From positions 1 through 15,420 of the forward strand of contig CAYGVJ010000126.1 of the NCBI GenBank assembly GCA_964353255.1: DNA of 15,420 nt, read 5' to 3'. The notes under the pieces were generated by a model. The model had not been told where the DNA came from. It was given only the letters and a program-made list of their open reading frames with translations, and did not search any database. The position numbers and the translations under genes were made by a program. The stretch's first letter is position 1; every line of letters starts with the position of its first letter. Shown here piece after piece: positions 1-5,969 of this stretch. This stretch comes from VFZS01 sp964353255. Lineage in GTDB: Bacteria; Acidobacteriota; Terriglobia; Bryobacterales; Bryobacteraceae.

Positions 1-1185
1 GTGCGCGCCGAGATCGGGCGCGTGGTCGAGCGGCTGCTCGAGGACGAGCGCGTGCCCATGACCACCGCCGAGCAGAACCGGATCGTCGAGGAAGTGCTCG
101 ACGAGGTCCTGGGCCTGGGACCGCTGGAGCCGCTGCTCAAGGAGCCCTCCATCTCCGACATCCTGGTCAACGGTTACGGAAAAGTCTACATCGAGCGGAA
201 CGGCAAGCTGGCCCTCACCCAGGTGCGCTTCCGGGACAACGCCCACTTGCTGCACATCATCGAGAAGATCGTCTCCCAGGTGGGCCGGCGCATCGACGAG
301 GCGCAGCCCGTCGTGGACGCGCGCCTGCCGGACGGCTCGCGCGTCAACGCCATCATCCCGCCGCTGGCCCTGGACGGCCCCGCCCTCTCGATCCGCCGCT
401 TCGGCCGCTACGTCATCACCTCCGAGGAGATGCTGGCCAACCGCACCCTGATGCCGGGCATCCTCCAGTTCCTGGCGGCCTGCGTCGAGGCCCGCATCAC
501 TGTCCTGATCTCCGGCGGCACCGGCTCGGGCAAGACCACCATGCTCAACGCGCTCTCCCGCTTCATCCCCGAAGAGGAGCGCATCATCACCATCGAGGAT
601 ACGGCCGAGCTTCAGCTCCAGCAGCGGCACGTGGTGAAGATGGAGACCCGCCCCCCCAACCTCAACAAGGAGGGCGCCATCACCCAGCGGCAGCTTGTGC
701 GCACGGCGTTGCGCATGCGCCCGGACCGCATCATCGTCGGCGAGTGCCGCGGCTCCGAAGCCCTGGACATGCTGCAAGCCATGAACACCGGCGTCGAAGG
801 CTCGATGAGCACCGTGCACGCCAACTCGCCCCGCGACGCCTTCTCCCGCCTCGAGGCTATGGTGCTGATGGCCGACCTGGAGATGCCCGTCCGCGTCATC
901 ATCCAGCAGTTGGCCAGCGCCATCAAGCTGGTGGTGCAGCTTTCGCGCCTTCAGGACGGCACGCGCAAGATCGTGAGCATCGCCGAGGTGCTGGGGGTCA
1001 AGGACGAGCGCATCCACATGCAGGACGTCTTTGTCTTCGACCGCGTGGGCGTCACCGACGCGGGCAAAGTGCAGGGCCGCTTCCGCGGCGCTGGCGTCAC
1101 TCCGCGGGTGATGGAGCAGCTCAGGGTCAGCGGCATCCGGTTACCCGCCTCAATCTTCGAGGAGACCCTAGCGGTGAATTTGTAA
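1..1185 (+). CDS. cpaF: CpaF/TadA-family type II/IV secretion ATPase (5' partial)
   Basis: Hexameric secretion ATPase that powers assembly of Tad/Flp-type pili or a related type II/IV secretion machine at the inner membrane. The 394 residues present show the family order: an N-terminal domain containing GLGPLEPLL and SDILVNG, the RIDEAQPVVDARLPDGSRVN stretch, then the RecA-like motor with Walker A GGTGSGKT (about 172-179), an Asp box (IEDTAELQL), a Walker B region RIIVGECRG (243-251) and a His box STVHANSP. The frame is open to the first base and opens with GTG, but CpaF proteins usually carry several tens of residues before this point, so the true start probably lies upstream of the window. 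It ends with TAA 35 bases before the next gene. TadB/TadC-like partners would be expected immediately downstream but are absent, so the pilus cluster is either upstream or split here. Family assignment is very secure; the exact machine is inferred. Confidence 0.93.
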   Translation: MRAEIGRVVERLLEDERVPMTTAEQNRIVEEVLDEVLGLGPLEPLLKEPSISDILVNGYGKVYIERNGKLALTQVRFRDNAHLLHIIEKIVSQVGRRIDEAQPVVDARLPDGSRVNAIIPPLALDGPALSIRRFGRYVITSEEMLANRTLMPGILQFLAACVEARITVLISGGTGSGKTTMLNALSRFIPEEERIITIEDTAELQLQQRHVVKMETRPPNLNKEGAITQRQLVRTALRMRPDRIIVGECRGSEALDMLQAMNTGVEGSMSTVHANSPRDAFSRLEAMVLMADLEMPVRVIIQQLASAIKLVVQLSRLQDGTRKIVSIAEVLGVKDERIHMQDVFVFDRVGVTDAGKVQGRFRGAGVTPRVMEQLRVSGIRLPASIFEETLAVNL

Positions 1186-1204
1186 CGCCCCAGCTCTGCC
1201 ACGC

Positions 1205-1210
1205 TACAAT
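1205..1210 (+). promoter_or_regulatory. Possible -10 element for the toxin-antitoxin pair
   Basis: TACAAT lies 10 bases before the antitoxin ATG, with TTGTAA 19 bases upstream, overlapping the cpaF stop codon. The match is good for a -10 box, but the spacer is longer than ideal. A start site here would give a leader of only a few bases. Inferred from sequence only. Confidence 0.3.
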
Positions 1211-1220
1211 GAGGGCAGGC

Positions 1221-1454
1221 ATGAAGGCCATCGAACTGATCGGCGACGTGGACGAACAGCACCATCTTCACGCCCGCGTGCCCGAGGAGCTTCCGGCCGG
1301 GCAGGTGCGTGTGCTCCTCTTGGTCCCGGAAGAAGACGATGCCGGCCCGGCCTGGGCCAGCGGAGTGAGCCGCGAATGGGCGGAAGAACTCTCCGACCCT
1401 CGCCAGGACATCTACACCCTCGAGGACGGGCAACCCCTCGATGCGCCCCGGTGA
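1221..1454 (+). CDS. Small acidic protein, probable antitoxin of PemK/MazF-type pair
   Basis: A 77-residue protein beginning MKAIELIGDVDEQHHLHARV. The open frame extends far upstream inside cpaF, but the ATG at 1221 is the sensible start because it follows the cpaF stop and a TACAAT box. The N-terminal half has a short beta-rich pattern (IELIGDVDEQ, HARVPEELPAGQVRVLLLVP). The C-terminal half is strongly acidic (EEDDAG, REWAEELSDPRQDIYTLEDG), as expected for a tail that binds and masks a basic RNase toxin. It overlaps the following PemK-like gene by 14 bases, the usual arrangement of antitoxin before toxin. I do not recognise a classical AbrB, Phd or RHH DNA-binding motif, so autoregulation cannot be read from the sequence. 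The antitoxin role rests mainly on position and charge. Confidence 0.7.
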   Translation: MKAIELIGDVDEQHHLHARVPEELPAGQVRVLLLVPEEDDAGPAWASGVSREWAEELSDPRQDIYTLEDGQPLDAPR

Positions 1455-1782
1455 AATCTACCTGGCCAGCTTCCCGTTCGGGGATGCGCCCGGGATGAAA
1501 CTCCGCCCTGTGCTCCTGCTCACCGGCCCCGTGGGTCCGATCCCCGAGGTCCTGGTGGCCTATGTTTCGTCCGTCGTGCCGCCCGCGTTGCTTCCATCGG
1601 ACATCCTGCTCGATCCAGCCCAACCCGAGCATCGTTCCACCAACTTGAAGACCGTCTCGGTCCTCCGCCTGCACAAGCTGGCGACGATCCACACCACGAG
1701 CGTCGTGCGGTTCCTGGGCGTGCTGGAGCCGGCCGTCCGCGTCGAAGCGGGGGCGAAGCTCCGGGCGCTGATCCGGCTGTAA
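1441..1782 (+). CDS. PemK/MazF-like endoribonuclease toxin
   Basis: A 113-residue protein of typical MazF/PemK size. These toxins cleave mRNA and arrest growth when their antitoxin is lost. The family layout is visible: the opening RPGEIYLASFPFGD (the GDI/GEIY beta hairpin), LRPVLLL with the conserved Arg-Pro near residue 22, VAYVSSVV in the second strand, then TNLKTVSVLRLHKL near the middle, matching the conserved strand and Lys/Leu region of PemK proteins. It starts inside the preceding acidic gene, which supports translational coupling. It ends with TAA just before a perfect hairpin at 1808-1829 and is convergent with the next gene. PemK-family membership is fairly clear; RNase activity is inferred from the family. 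Confidence 0.82.
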   Translation: MRPGEIYLASFPFGDAPGMKLRPVLLLTGPVGPIPEVLVAYVSSVVPPALLPSDILLDPAQPEHRSTNLKTVSVLRLHKLATIHTTSVVRFLGVLEPAVRVEAGAKLRALIRL

Positions 1783-1807
1783 AGCCCCTCTCATGCGAGC
1801 TCAAACT

Positions 1808-1829
1808 GGGTCCACACGAGTGTGGACCC
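1808..1829. terminator. Perfect 10-bp inverted repeat between convergent genes
   Basis: GGGTCCACAC and GTGTGGACCC pair perfectly, separated by two bases (effectively a 9-bp stem with a CGAG tetraloop). It sits between the stop of the PemK-like gene and the stop of the minus-strand aldo/keto-reductase-like gene, so it could serve both. There is no T-run on either strand, so classical intrinsic termination is uncertain. A related half-site, CCACACGTGTCTGG, lies about 20 bases further on. Confidence 0.5.
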
Positions 1830-1874
1830 GGCAGCCTGAAGGCCGCGCCACACGTGTCTGGAGTCTTATCCTGC

Positions 1875-2699
1875 TCACCCGCCCATGAACCATCCCGCAT
1901 GGGCGTGTACGCAAGCGCCGAAGCGGCGCATGAAATCCATCTCGTCGTCCGGTAGAGGGCCGCGGCCGACTTCGCGGAGATTCTCCAGCAGCTCCTTCTC
2001 CTTCCGAGGGGCCGTCAAAACGACGTGCACGTGCGGATTGGAGAGCACGAACCGGTAACACTGGCCCGCAGTTGCCACCGGCTCGCCGGCCGGCCATCCC
2101 TTGGGGCGAACCAGCAGCCGGCCCCAGCGAGTCGCCGTGTAGCTGACAATCCCGGTATTGTGGGCGGCGACGTATGGGAATATGTCGCTCTCCGCGCCGG
2201 GATGCGCGGCGTTGTAGCGAATCATCAACACGTCCAGGACGCCCTGTGCCGCCAGCTCCCCGGCCAGTTTGCGGTGGTGGCATGAGATCGCCACCGCCCT
2301 GACCCGCGGATCCGCCCGTAACGCGGCCAGCTCGTCTCGCACGCGCGGCCCGAAATGCTTCGGTTTGACCACCCCCAAATAATGGAAAACGTCGAGGTAA
2401 TCCGTCCTCAGGCGTCGCAAGGCGTTTTCCAAGGACTTCTTCAACGAAGTGTGCCAGAGGATCCAGTTGTAACCGCCGGTGGCGATGAGAACGCGCTCCC
2501 GGCGGTCGGCGTTCATCTCCCGAACCACCCGCGTCATCTGCGTGTCGATTCCGTAACAGAAGAGATAGTTCACGCCCTGGTCCAGCCCACACCGCACGGC
2601 CCGCTCCCCGGGCCGGTATGAAGCCGCCAGCCCCAGACGGAACACCGGCCGGCCTGTCGCACCCAGGCGCGTCGTCAGGAAATCGGAAGAGGCGCTCAT
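1875..2699 (-). CDS. Aldo/keto reductase-like protein with apparently missing catalytic tetrad
   Basis: About 274 residues. The AKR TIM-barrel pattern is recognisable: RLGATGRPVFRLGLAAS at the start, GLDQGVNYL, a helix ENALRRLRTDYLDVFH, ALRADPRVRAVAISCHHR, VLDVLMIRYNAAHPGAE (the conserved Asn region), GIVSYTATRWG and RFVLSNPHVHVVLTAPRKEKELLENL (the C-terminal cofactor-binding region). Active AKRs use Asp, Tyr, Lys and His. Here the Asp position reads Phe (GVNYLFCYG, Tyr kept), the Lys after the third strand reads Gly (IATGGYNW), and the His after YLDxx is displaced (YLDVFHYLG). It may therefore be a non-catalytic or divergent member. ATG at 2699 is preferred; an in-frame GTG at 2708 would add three residues, and the GGAGG near it lies only two bases from the ATG. 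It follows the POTRA gene by about 60 bases on the same strand and may share its transcript. Confidence 0.85.
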   Translation of the reverse strand: MSASSDFLTTRLGATGRPVFRLGLAASYRPGERAVRCGLDQGVNYLFCYGIDTQMTRVVREMNADRRERVLIATGGYNWILWHTSLKKSLENALRRLRTDYLDVFHYLGVVKPKHFGPRVRDELAALRADPRVRAVAISCHHRKLAGELAAQGVLDVLMIRYNAAHPGAESDIFPYVAAHNTGIVSYTATRWGRLLVRPKGWPAGEPVATAGQCYRFVLSNPHVHVVLTAPRKEKELLENLREVGRGPLPDDEMDFMRRFGACVHAHAGWFMGG

Positions 2700-2759
2700 A
2701 ACCTCCACGGCCCCATGTTACCAGAGGCGATCAGCGTCTTCTTCCAGACCGCATGCAGG

Positions 2760-4049
2760 CTAGGGCGTCTTCGGTTTTTCCGGCTTCCCTGGCGCCGCAA
2801 ACATCAGCTTCACATTGACGGTGTGGTTTTCGTCGTCCTGTTCGAGCACCGCCCGCGTCTTCCCCAGGTTGTCGAACAGGGCCTCTTCCCGGATCCGCTC
2901 CAGGAAGTAGCCGGGATAGTCGGCGTTGAAGCGCTGGCCTTCCTTGAGTCCCCACAGTTTCCGCACCGCGTCTTCGCCATGGATGTCCAGCCCTTCGATC
3001 ACCAGCTTCCCGAAGACATACTGCGGCCCCGCCTCGACACGGATCGCCAGGTCCACCGTCTTCCGCGCGTCGTTGATCGTCCGCTCCAGGCGGGCCGCGG
3101 CGCGCATGTACCCCTCACGCTGGTAGCGCCGCTCCAGGCGGCCCAACGCCGCGCGGACCTCGTCGAAGTTGGCCACATCGTCCGCGTTCAGGTCTGCGAT
3201 CTTCTTCAGCTCTTCGGCCGCGATCCCCGGCCCTTCCAGGCGGACCTCGCCGATGTTGTAGCTGGCGCCCTCCTCCACCTTGACCGTCACCACCAGCCCG
3301 TTGACATCTTTGGCCTTCTCCGTCTGAATCTCCGGGAACGCCACGCGGACGCGCCCTCGCGCTTCGTATAGTGGCCGGACATTGATCTCCAGGAACTGCC
3401 GGAAGCGCGCTTCCTTGTATGGCATACCTACCGCCACGCCGCTGATCGCTTTGGCCAGCGCGGCCGTGGGTATCACCTGGTTGCCGGTGAACTTCACCAG
3501 CGCGACAACCGGCGGCGTTGCCGCGGGCTGGAAGACCACCGCCAGCTCGCCGGTGTCCCCTGGCAGCAGCCGGCCCGCTACCTTTTCCTTGCGGCCCAGG
3601 CTGGCCAGATGTTCTTCGATGGTCCGGGCGTAGCGCTGGAGGATTTGCTCGGTGGCGGGGATCTGGTCCCCGAACAGAGGATCCGAGCGGCGGAGCGCCT
3701 CTTTGAGCTGCTCAGCCGGCGCCGGCAGGTCCTCGAAGGCCACCGGGAACCACGGGCCGGCTTCGAAAACCTCGAATGAGACGGCGTAGCCCTTGCCGCT
3801 CAGCGCCGGGCCGAACCGGAAGTCGATGCGCTCGAAAACTCCGGTGGCCGCCAGGCGATCCCGCGCCGCCTCGAAGTCCTTGGGCAGCGCGCGCTGCCCC
3901 ACCTTCAGTTCCGCCACCGCCAGTATCTGCTGCGTCGAGTAGTGCTGGTTGCCGGTCACCGCCAAGCTCTCTACGGGCCAGGCGGGCGGTTGCTTCTGGG
4001 CCACCCCCGCGGCAGCGCACAACAGCAAGAGCATCAACACCCACGGCAT
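2760..4049 (-). CDS. Secreted POTRA-repeat protein without a beta-barrel
   Basis: A 429-residue protein starting with a hydrophobic signal (MPWVLMLLLLCAAAGVAQ), so exported to the periplasm. I see four POTRA-like units: about 26-96 (VESLAVTGNQHYSTQQIL), 182-258 (VALVKFTGNQVIPTAALAKAI), 260-340 (NIGEVRLEGPGIAAEELKKIAD) and 341-420 (YVFGKLVIEGLDIHGEDAV), with a less clear segment between the first two. POTRA domains bind unfolded outer-membrane proteins in BamA, TamA and TpsB proteins, but those end in a 16-strand barrel. This one stops at a Lys/Pro-rich tail (APGKPEKPKTP), so it is a barrel-less POTRA protein. It could assist outer-membrane assembly as a soluble or lipid-associated factor. The start ATG has only a weak upstream GAAG; a TAGAAT box ends 6 bases before it. 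Divergent from the ATPase gene. Confidence 0.85.
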   Translation of the reverse strand: MPWVLMLLLLCAAAGVAQKQPPAWPVESLAVTGNQHYSTQQILAVAELKVGQRALPKDFEAARDRLAATGVFERIDFRFGPALSGKGYAVSFEVFEAGPWFPVAFEDLPAPAEQLKEALRRSDPLFGDQIPATEQILQRYARTIEEHLASLGRKEKVAGRLLPGDTGELAVVFQPAATPPVVALVKFTGNQVIPTAALAKAISGVAVGMPYKEARFRQFLEINVRPLYEARGRVRVAFPEIQTEKAKDVNGLVVTVKVEEGASYNIGEVRLEGPGIAAEELKKIADLNADDVANFDEVRAALGRLERRYQREGYMRAAARLERTINDARKTVDLAIRVEAGPQYVFGKLVIEGLDIHGEDAVRKLWGLKEGQRFNADYPGYFLERIREEALFDNLGKTRAVLEQDDENHTVNVKLMFAAPGKPEKPKTP

Positions 4050-4055
4050 ACTTCA

Positions 4056-4061
4056 ATTCTA
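4056..4061 (-). promoter_or_regulatory. Possible -10 box very close to the POTRA gene start
   Basis: On the minus strand, TAGAAT ends 6 bases before the ATG at 4049. If used, transcription would begin at or next to the start codon, giving a leaderless message. The same hexamer occurs at a similar distance before lpdA. No convincing -35 is visible. Confidence 0.3.
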
Positions 4062-4081
4062 CGCGCCCTGCGTTCAGTTGA

Positions 4082-4087
4082 TAGAAT
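4082..4087 (+). promoter_or_regulatory. Possible -10 box for the ATPase/DUF4276 cassette
   Basis: TAGAAT lies 37 bases before the ATPase ATG in the short divergent intergenic region (4050-4124). No clear -35 is seen at the proper distance. Only a weak GAG-type ribosome site (CGAGAGTTGTT) precedes the ATG. Confidence 0.25.
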
Positions 4088-4124
4088 TAGGAAGCGTAAC
4101 AAGCCAGCTGCGACGAGAGTTGTT

Positions 4125-5318
4125 ATGAAGATTCAAAGTCTCACGGTGAAGGGCTTCCGGTCCTTCTACGACGTCACGTGGACTCCCGGCGATCTGAACA
4201 TCGTGATCGGCCCGAATGCCAGTGGCAAGTCCAACCTGCTCCGGATTCTCGAGTTGCTCTCGGTCTCTGCGCGGGGAGGATTGGGCAAGTACATCCAGGC
4301 GGAAGGGGGCATGGAACCTCTGGTTTGGGATGGGACGGCAGATGGCATTGACCTCCAGTTGGTGTTCCAGCCCCCACCCACCCACCAGATGTCCAAGTGG
4401 ACATACGAACTCAGACTTGCCAGGCTGGGCAAGACGAGCAGGTACCGGGTGGACGAAGAACGGCTTGCCGACTTCTTCAAGGTGACGCAAGGTCAGGCCA
4501 GGGAGCCCTTCAAATTGGTCGAGCGCCAGGGACAGCGAGCAGTGGTGTTCGACGAACACAATCGCATGCTGGAGGCCCCGGAGGAGTCCATCACCGAAGA
4601 GGAGACCTTCCTGTCGATGGCCGCAGGGCCGTTTACGGCGAATCGCCAAATCCCGACATATCAGCGGGACCTTGCCTCCTGGGGTATCTATCAGGACCTC
4701 CACACGAATCGGGACGCTGCCATCCGGCAGTCCGCGGTCGCCCGAACCGAAACGCGGGTGGACCCGGATGGACAGAACCTGGTCTCGGTACTGCACACTC
4801 TTTACCAGACCGATCGGGAATTCAAGCACGAAGTGAACCAGGCCATGAAAGCGGCTTTCGGCGAGGAGTTCGAAGAACTGATCTTTCCTCCCGCTGCTGA
4901 ACAGAGAATCCAGTTCGGAGTCAGATGGAAATCCCTGCGGCGCGAGCAGTCGGCGGCGAACCTCTCCGATGGCACGCTGCGTTTCCTGTTCTTGTTGGCT
5001 GTGCTGGCGAACCCAGATCCACCACCTCTCGTTGCGATCGATGAACCCGAAACCGGTCTCCATCCTTCCATGCTGCCGATCGTCGCAGAGTATTGTTCCG
5101 ACGCCTCGGAGCGGGCGCAGGTCGTGCTGACCACACATTCCCCCGCATTGCTGGATGCCTTCAAAGATATACGCCCGCAACCGACCATAAGCGTGGTTGA
5201 TTGGGTCAACGGGAAGACGGAATTGCGCGTGGTTTCCGGCGCGGAATTGGAACACTGGCTTCAGCGCTACACCCTTGGCGAAATGTACCGCTCCGGTGAA
5301 CTGGAGGCCAGAGAGTGA
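4125..5318 (+). CDS. RecF/OLD-like ABC-class AAA ATPase, probable defence protein
   Basis: A 397-residue ATPase of the SMC/RecF/OLD (AAA_15/AAA_21) group. It begins MKIQSLTVKGFRSF, the typical opening of these proteins, with Walker A GPNASGKS (29-36). It then has a long family-specific middle section, an ABC signature LSDGT (280-284), Walker B VAIDEPETGLHP (Asp306, Glu307) and an H-loop TTHSPALLD (His338). All ATPase motifs are present, so it should bind and hydrolyse ATP on dimerisation. It lacks a fused C-terminal Toprim domain; instead the next gene, overlapping by four bases, encodes a Toprim-like DUF4276 protein. The open frame continues upstream of 4125, but the sequence at MKIQ matches the family start. 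GC content is clearly lower than in flanking genes. By analogy with PARIS (AriA/AriB) and OLD systems, the pair probably acts against phage; that role is inferred. Confidence 0.9.
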   Translation: MKIQSLTVKGFRSFYDVTWTPGDLNIVIGPNASGKSNLLRILELLSVSARGGLGKYIQAEGGMEPLVWDGTADGIDLQLVFQPPPTHQMSKWTYELRLARLGKTSRYRVDEERLADFFKVTQGQAREPFKLVERQGQRAVVFDEHNRMLEAPEESITEEETFLSMAAGPFTANRQIPTYQRDLASWGIYQDLHTNRDAAIRQSAVARTETRVDPDGQNLVSVLHTLYQTDREFKHEVNQAMKAAFGEEFEELIFPPAAEQRIQFGVRWKSLRREQSAANLSDGTLRFLFLLAVLANPDPPPLVAIDEPETGLHPSMLPIVAEYCSDASERAQVVLTTHSPALLDAFKDIRPQPTISVVDWVNGKTELRVVSGAELEHWLQRYTLGEMYRSGELEARE

Positions 5319-5944
5319 GGTTCATTCTCTTCGTAGAAGGATACACCGAGCGGGAAGCGATAGGGCAGTTCATCAAGCGCTGGCTCGACCCCATGCTGTC
5401 TGGCCGGGCGGGGATACGAATCGTCCGGTTCAACGGATGCTCGCATTTCCTGGGTGACATTTCCGCTCGCGCCCGCATGCACCTGGAAGGGCCGCAGCGC
5501 AGCGACATTATCGGGGGCATCGGGCTACTGGACTTGTACATCCCGGGCTTCTATCCGGAACACCTAAGCTCCACGGAACAACGTTATGCCTGGGCTGTAC
5601 AGGAGATCGAGGGAAGAGTCGCTCATCCGAAATTCCGCATGTTTTTTGCTGTCCACGAGGTCGAGGCGTGGATTCTCAGTCAACCCGAGTTGCTGCCGGA
5701 CTCCGTGAGGAGGATGCTGCCCTCCACGGCAAGCCAGCCCGAATCCATAGACTTCGACGAACCGCCCGCTCAACTGCTCCAGCGACTGTATCGGACTCAG
5801 CAGCGAGGCAGGTCGTACAAGAAGCGGACTTACGGGCGAAACCTACTGGACCGGCTCGATCCCGCTGTGGCTTACCAGAAGTGCCCTCACCTGGCTGAGC
5901 TGCTTGACTACATGCTGGCCGCCGCACGCCAGGCGGGTCTCTGA
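5315..5944 (+). CDS. DUF4276 (Toprim-like) effector partner of the ATPase
   Basis: A 209-residue protein recognised as DUF4276, a family I place in the Toprim-like group. Its opening FVEGYTE (Glu8, Glu12) matches the first acidic motif. LLDLYIPGFYP (Asp73) matches the family's central Asp motif, HEVEAWIL (114-120) its third acidic motif, and YKKRTYGRNLLDRL followed by CPHLAELLDYM its conserved C-terminus. Toprim folds use these acidic residues to hold metal for cleaving nucleic acid. The GTG start overlaps the ATPase stop as GTGA and is preceded by GGAGG at 5303-5307 with 7-base spacing, so both proteins are made together. The family often sits beside ATPases of the type found here, supporting a two-component defence module in which the ATPase senses and this protein acts. 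Nuclease activity and target are not shown by the sequence. Confidence 0.85.
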   Translation: MRFILFVEGYTEREAIGQFIKRWLDPMLSGRAGIRIVRFNGCSHFLGDISARARMHLEGPQRSDIIGGIGLLDLYIPGFYPEHLSSTEQRYAWAVQEIEGRVAHPKFRMFFAVHEVEAWILSQPELLPDSVRRMLPSTASQPESIDFDEPPAQLLQRLYRTQQRGRSYKKRTYGRNLLDRLDPAVAYQKCPHLAELLDYMLAAARQAGL

Positions 5945-5956
5945 TTCCCGGGTTGC

Positions 5957-5962
5957 TAGAAT
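5957..5962 (+). promoter_or_regulatory. Possible -10 box directly before lpdA
   Basis: TAGAAT ends 7 bases before the lpdA ATG, in a 25-base gap after the DUF4276 gene. The spacing would place the transcription start at about the ATG, i.e. a leaderless transcript, and there is no good Shine-Dalgarno sequence in between. This suggests lpdA has its own promoter rather than being read only from the defence cassette. Confidence 0.35.
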
Positions 5963-5969
5963 TAAGCCA

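Noticed and set aside
744..1220. Upstream extension of the antitoxin frame into cpaF
   Set aside because: It overlaps the certain cpaF reading frame and gives an Arg/His/Gly-rich nonsense sequence; the ATG at 1221 is the sensible start.
3942..4124. Upstream extension of the ATPase frame
   Set aside because: It would run through the signal-peptide region of the divergent POTRA gene; the sequence from MKIQSLTVKGFRSF is the normal family start.
4074..5255. 393-codon minus-strand frame opposite the ATPase gene
   Set aside because: The plus-strand ATPase has every expected motif; the antisense product has no family resemblance and no credible ribosome site.
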